Assembly: GCA_011525915.1 (NCBI GenBank)
Contig: WYBM01000059.1
Location: 1-64,000, forward strand
DNA length: 64,000 nt
From: Ardenticatenaceae bacterium
GTDB taxonomy: Bacteria > Chloroflexota > Anaerolineae > Promineifilales > Promineifilaceae
Direction: 5' to 3'
Below are positions 62,225 to 64,000 of the stretch, one piece after another. The notes beneath the pieces are model-generated. The model searched no databases. It was not told the origin of the DNA and saw only the letters and a list, made by a program, of their open reading frames with translations. The position numbers were made by a program, and so were the translations under genes. How positions within the stretch are numbered: the first letter of the stretch is position 1; every line of letters begins with the position of its first letter.

Positions 62225-64000
62225 ATGCTAAAAACACACAGTTGTGGTGAATTACGTCTGGAACACATAGGGAAAGTTGTTACGCTGGCGGGCTGGGTCA
62301 ACCGGCGGCGTGACATGGGTGGTGTTATTTTTATTGATCTGCGTGATCGGGGAGGCAAATGTCAGGTGGTCATTAATGCTGGCCGATCTGAGGCTGGCTT
62401 TAAGATAGCTGAACAAATTCGCAGTGAATATGTCATACAAATCATAGGCGAGGTATCACAGCGCCCCGCCGGGCAGGAGAATAATAACCTGCCCACCGGT
62501 GATATTGAGGTGTTGGCCAATGAGGTGGTGGTGCTCAATCCGGCCAAAACGCCGCCTTTCTTGATTGACCGCGACGAAAACGTAGATGAGAGCCTGCGCC
62601 TGAAATACCGTTACCTGGATTTGCGCCGTGAACGAATGCAGCGTAACCTTACCATCCGCCATAAAGCCATTAAATTCATTCGTGACTTTCTAGATGAGCG
62701 GGCTTTTCTGGAAGTGGAAACGCCTATTCTTTTTAAGAGTACACCAGAAGGGGCGCGTGACTATTTGGTGCCCAGCCGGGTGCATCCGGGCAAGTTTTAT
62801 GCCCTGCCGCAAAGTCCGCAGCAGCTTAAGCAGCTGCTCATGGTGGCGGGGTATGAGCGCTATTTCCAGATCGCCCGCTGTTTCCGTGATGAAGATTTGC
62901 GCGCCGACCGCCAGCCAGAATTTACCCAACTGGACATGGAAATGAGTTTTGTTAGCCGCGATGACGTGCTGGACCTGATTGAAGCGTTAATGGTGGGCAT
63001 GGTGCGGCACACCAGCCTGGTGCCGTTGGCCTATGACACCTTCCCACGTCTGAGTTACCATGAAGCCATGAACCGCTTTGGCACTGACCGCCCCGATGTG
63101 CGTTTTGGCCTGGAACTGACTGACATCAGTGATATTGTGGCTGATAGTGCGTTCCGAGTGTTTGCGGAGAACGTAGCCGCCGGTAAGCCGGTCAAAGCGA
63201 TTTGTGCCCCTGGCTGCGGTGAGTACAGCCGTAAGCAGATAACAGACCTGGAAGATCTAGCCAAAAGTGCTGGCGCCAAGGCGCTGGCCTGGTTAGCCAT
63301 TCACCCGGAAACAGGTGAAATTCGTGGGCCGATCGCCAAATTCTTCACGGTTGAGCAGTTGATCACCATTACTGAACGGATGGAGGCTGGCCCCGGTGAC
63401 CTGATTCTTATTTCTAGTGATGAGAAGCCCATTGTGCATGCCGTTCTAAGTGAACTGCGGGAGGAGATGGGGTATCGTTTGGGATATAAGGACAAAAAGG
63501 AACTGGCCTTTTGTTGGGTGATAGATTTTCCTTTGTTTGAAGAGCAGATGGAAGATGGGCATTACGCACCCAGCCATCATATGTTCACAGCCCCCAAACG
63601 GGAACATATCCCCCTCTTAGACACTGACCCCGGCCAGGTATTAAGCGAACAATACGATCTGGTGTGTAATGGTTTTGAGGTGGCCGGGGGTAGCATTCGT
63701 ATCCACGAACGGCCGTTGCAGCGCAAAATTATGGAGCTCATCGGCTTTTCCTGGCAAGAAGCAGAGTCACAGTTTGGTCATATGCTGGAAGCGTTTGAAT
63801 ATGGGGCACCGCCACACGGGGGGATTGCCCCTGGTATTGACCGGCTGGTGGCCTTGATGTGCGGTGAACCTAATATACGCGAGGTGATGGCCTTCCCCAA
63901 GACGGCCCAGGCCACAGACTTGATGTCTGACACTCCGTCAGAAGTGGTGCCAAAGCAGTTGGCGGAACTGCACATTGCCCTGGCCATGAAGGAAAAAGCA
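62225..64000 (+). CDS. aspS: Aspartyl-tRNA synthetase (3' end beyond window)
   Basis: 592 codons are visible with no stop; bacterial AspRS is close to this length, so only a few codons are missing. The N-terminal anticodon-binding OB fold (LAGWVNRRRDMGGVIFIDLR), class II motif 1 and motif 2 (RCFRDEDLRADRQPEFTQLD), the bacterial GAD insertion (about 300-420) and motif 3 (GAPPHGGIAPGIDRLVAL) are all present. It charges tRNA-Asp. ATG 62225 is preferred over the adjacent ATG 62222 because of spacing from AGGGAAG (62213-62219). Confidence 0.95.
   Translation, partial: MLKTHSCGELRLEHIGKVVTLAGWVNRRRDMGGVIFIDLRDRGGKCQVVINAGRSEAGFKIAEQIRSEYVIQIIGEVSQRPAGQENNNLPTGDIEVLANEVVVLNPAKTPPFLIDRDENVDESLRLKYRYLDLRRERMQRNLTIRHKAIKFIRDFLDERAFLEVETPILFKSTPEGARDYLVPSRVHPGKFYALPQSPQQLKQLLMVAGYERYFQIARCFRDEDLRADRQPEFTQLDMEMSFVSRDDVLDLIEALMVGMVRHTSLVPLAYDTFPRLSYHEAMNRFGTDRPDVRFGLELTDISDIVADSAFRVFAENVAAGKPVKAICAPGCGEYSRKQITDLEDLAKSAGAKALAWLAIHPETGEIRGPIAKFFTVEQLITITERMEAGPGDLILISSDEKPIVHAVLSELREEMGYRLGYKDKKELAFCWVIDFPLFEEQMEDGHYAPSHHMFTAPKREHIPLLDTDPGQVLSEQYDLVCNGFEVAGGSIRIHERPLQRKIMELIGFSWQEAESQFGHMLEAFEYGAPPHGGIAPGIDRLVALMCGEPNIREVMAFPKTAQATDLMSDTPSEVVPKQLAELHIALAMKEKA

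Overview
The window (about 55% G+C by eye) looks like chromosomal DNA of a Chloroflexota bacterium, probably Anaerolineae or Ardenticatenia-like. This rests on gene content: two giant alpha-2-macroglobulin-like proteins, LysW-like zinc ribbons, an F420-type LLM oxidoreductase, many lipoproteins with Pro/Thr linkers, a secreted protein ending in a YLPVVIR tail, and no outer-membrane biogenesis genes. No rRNA, tRNA, CRISPR array, transposase or phage gene was seen. The most striking sequence-wide property is the octamer palindrome ACGGCCGT: I counted about 110 copies by hand where about one is expected by chance. It lies in nearly every gene and in several spacers, so it behaves like a highly iterated palindrome.

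Layout. 1-7132 (+): amidase, SGNH hydrolase, left-handed beta-helix transferase, FdrA/AllF-like protein, cytochrome P450 and DUF1116/AllG-like protein, apparently a catabolic operon handling a carbamoyl or amide compound. 7262-8901 (+): zinc-ribbon M48 peptidase and a small membrane protein. 9009-14804 (-): alpha-2-macroglobulin lipoprotein with an intact thioester motif. 15164-16156: lipoprotein between two copies of a 67-nt repeat. 16488-25769: acyl-CoA carboxylase beta and alpha subunits, an isovaleryl-CoA-dehydrogenase-like enzyme, an LLM oxidoreductase and an APH/nucleotidyltransferase pair, resembling a leucine or branched-chain acyl-CoA degradation locus with extra genes inserted. 25810-28409: winged-helix regulator with a non-phosphorylatable receiver, two tandem LysW-like proteins and a YitT membrane protein. 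28556-34717: second alpha-2-macroglobulin, thioester lost.

34790-46039 is a housekeeping and envelope stretch: FtsK (-), S1-domain protein (-), biotin protein ligase (+), small membrane protein (+), SPFH protein (-), penicillin-acylase-type hydrolase (-), unknown protein (-) and a membrane-anchored glycoside hydrolase (-). 46244-48133 (+) encodes a secreted pentahaem cytochrome. 48182-58395 (-) is a nine-gene chemosensory operon: CheW, CheR-TPR, CheW, MCP, CheA-REC, CheB, CheY-like receiver, degenerate RsbT-like protein and GAF protein. Its composition is Wsp/Frz-like rather than flagellar, with an unusual output end. 58858-64000 (+): ABC1/UbiB kinase, thioesterase, BioY, a frameshifted gene remnant, and aspS running off the window.

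Functional links: biotin uptake (BioY), biotin ligation (BirA) and a biotin-dependent carboxylase all occur here. The two macroglobulins form a thioester/non-thioester pair like E. coli YfhM/YfaS. The chemosensory operon probably controls surface behaviour or development rather than swimming, since no flagellar gene is seen.
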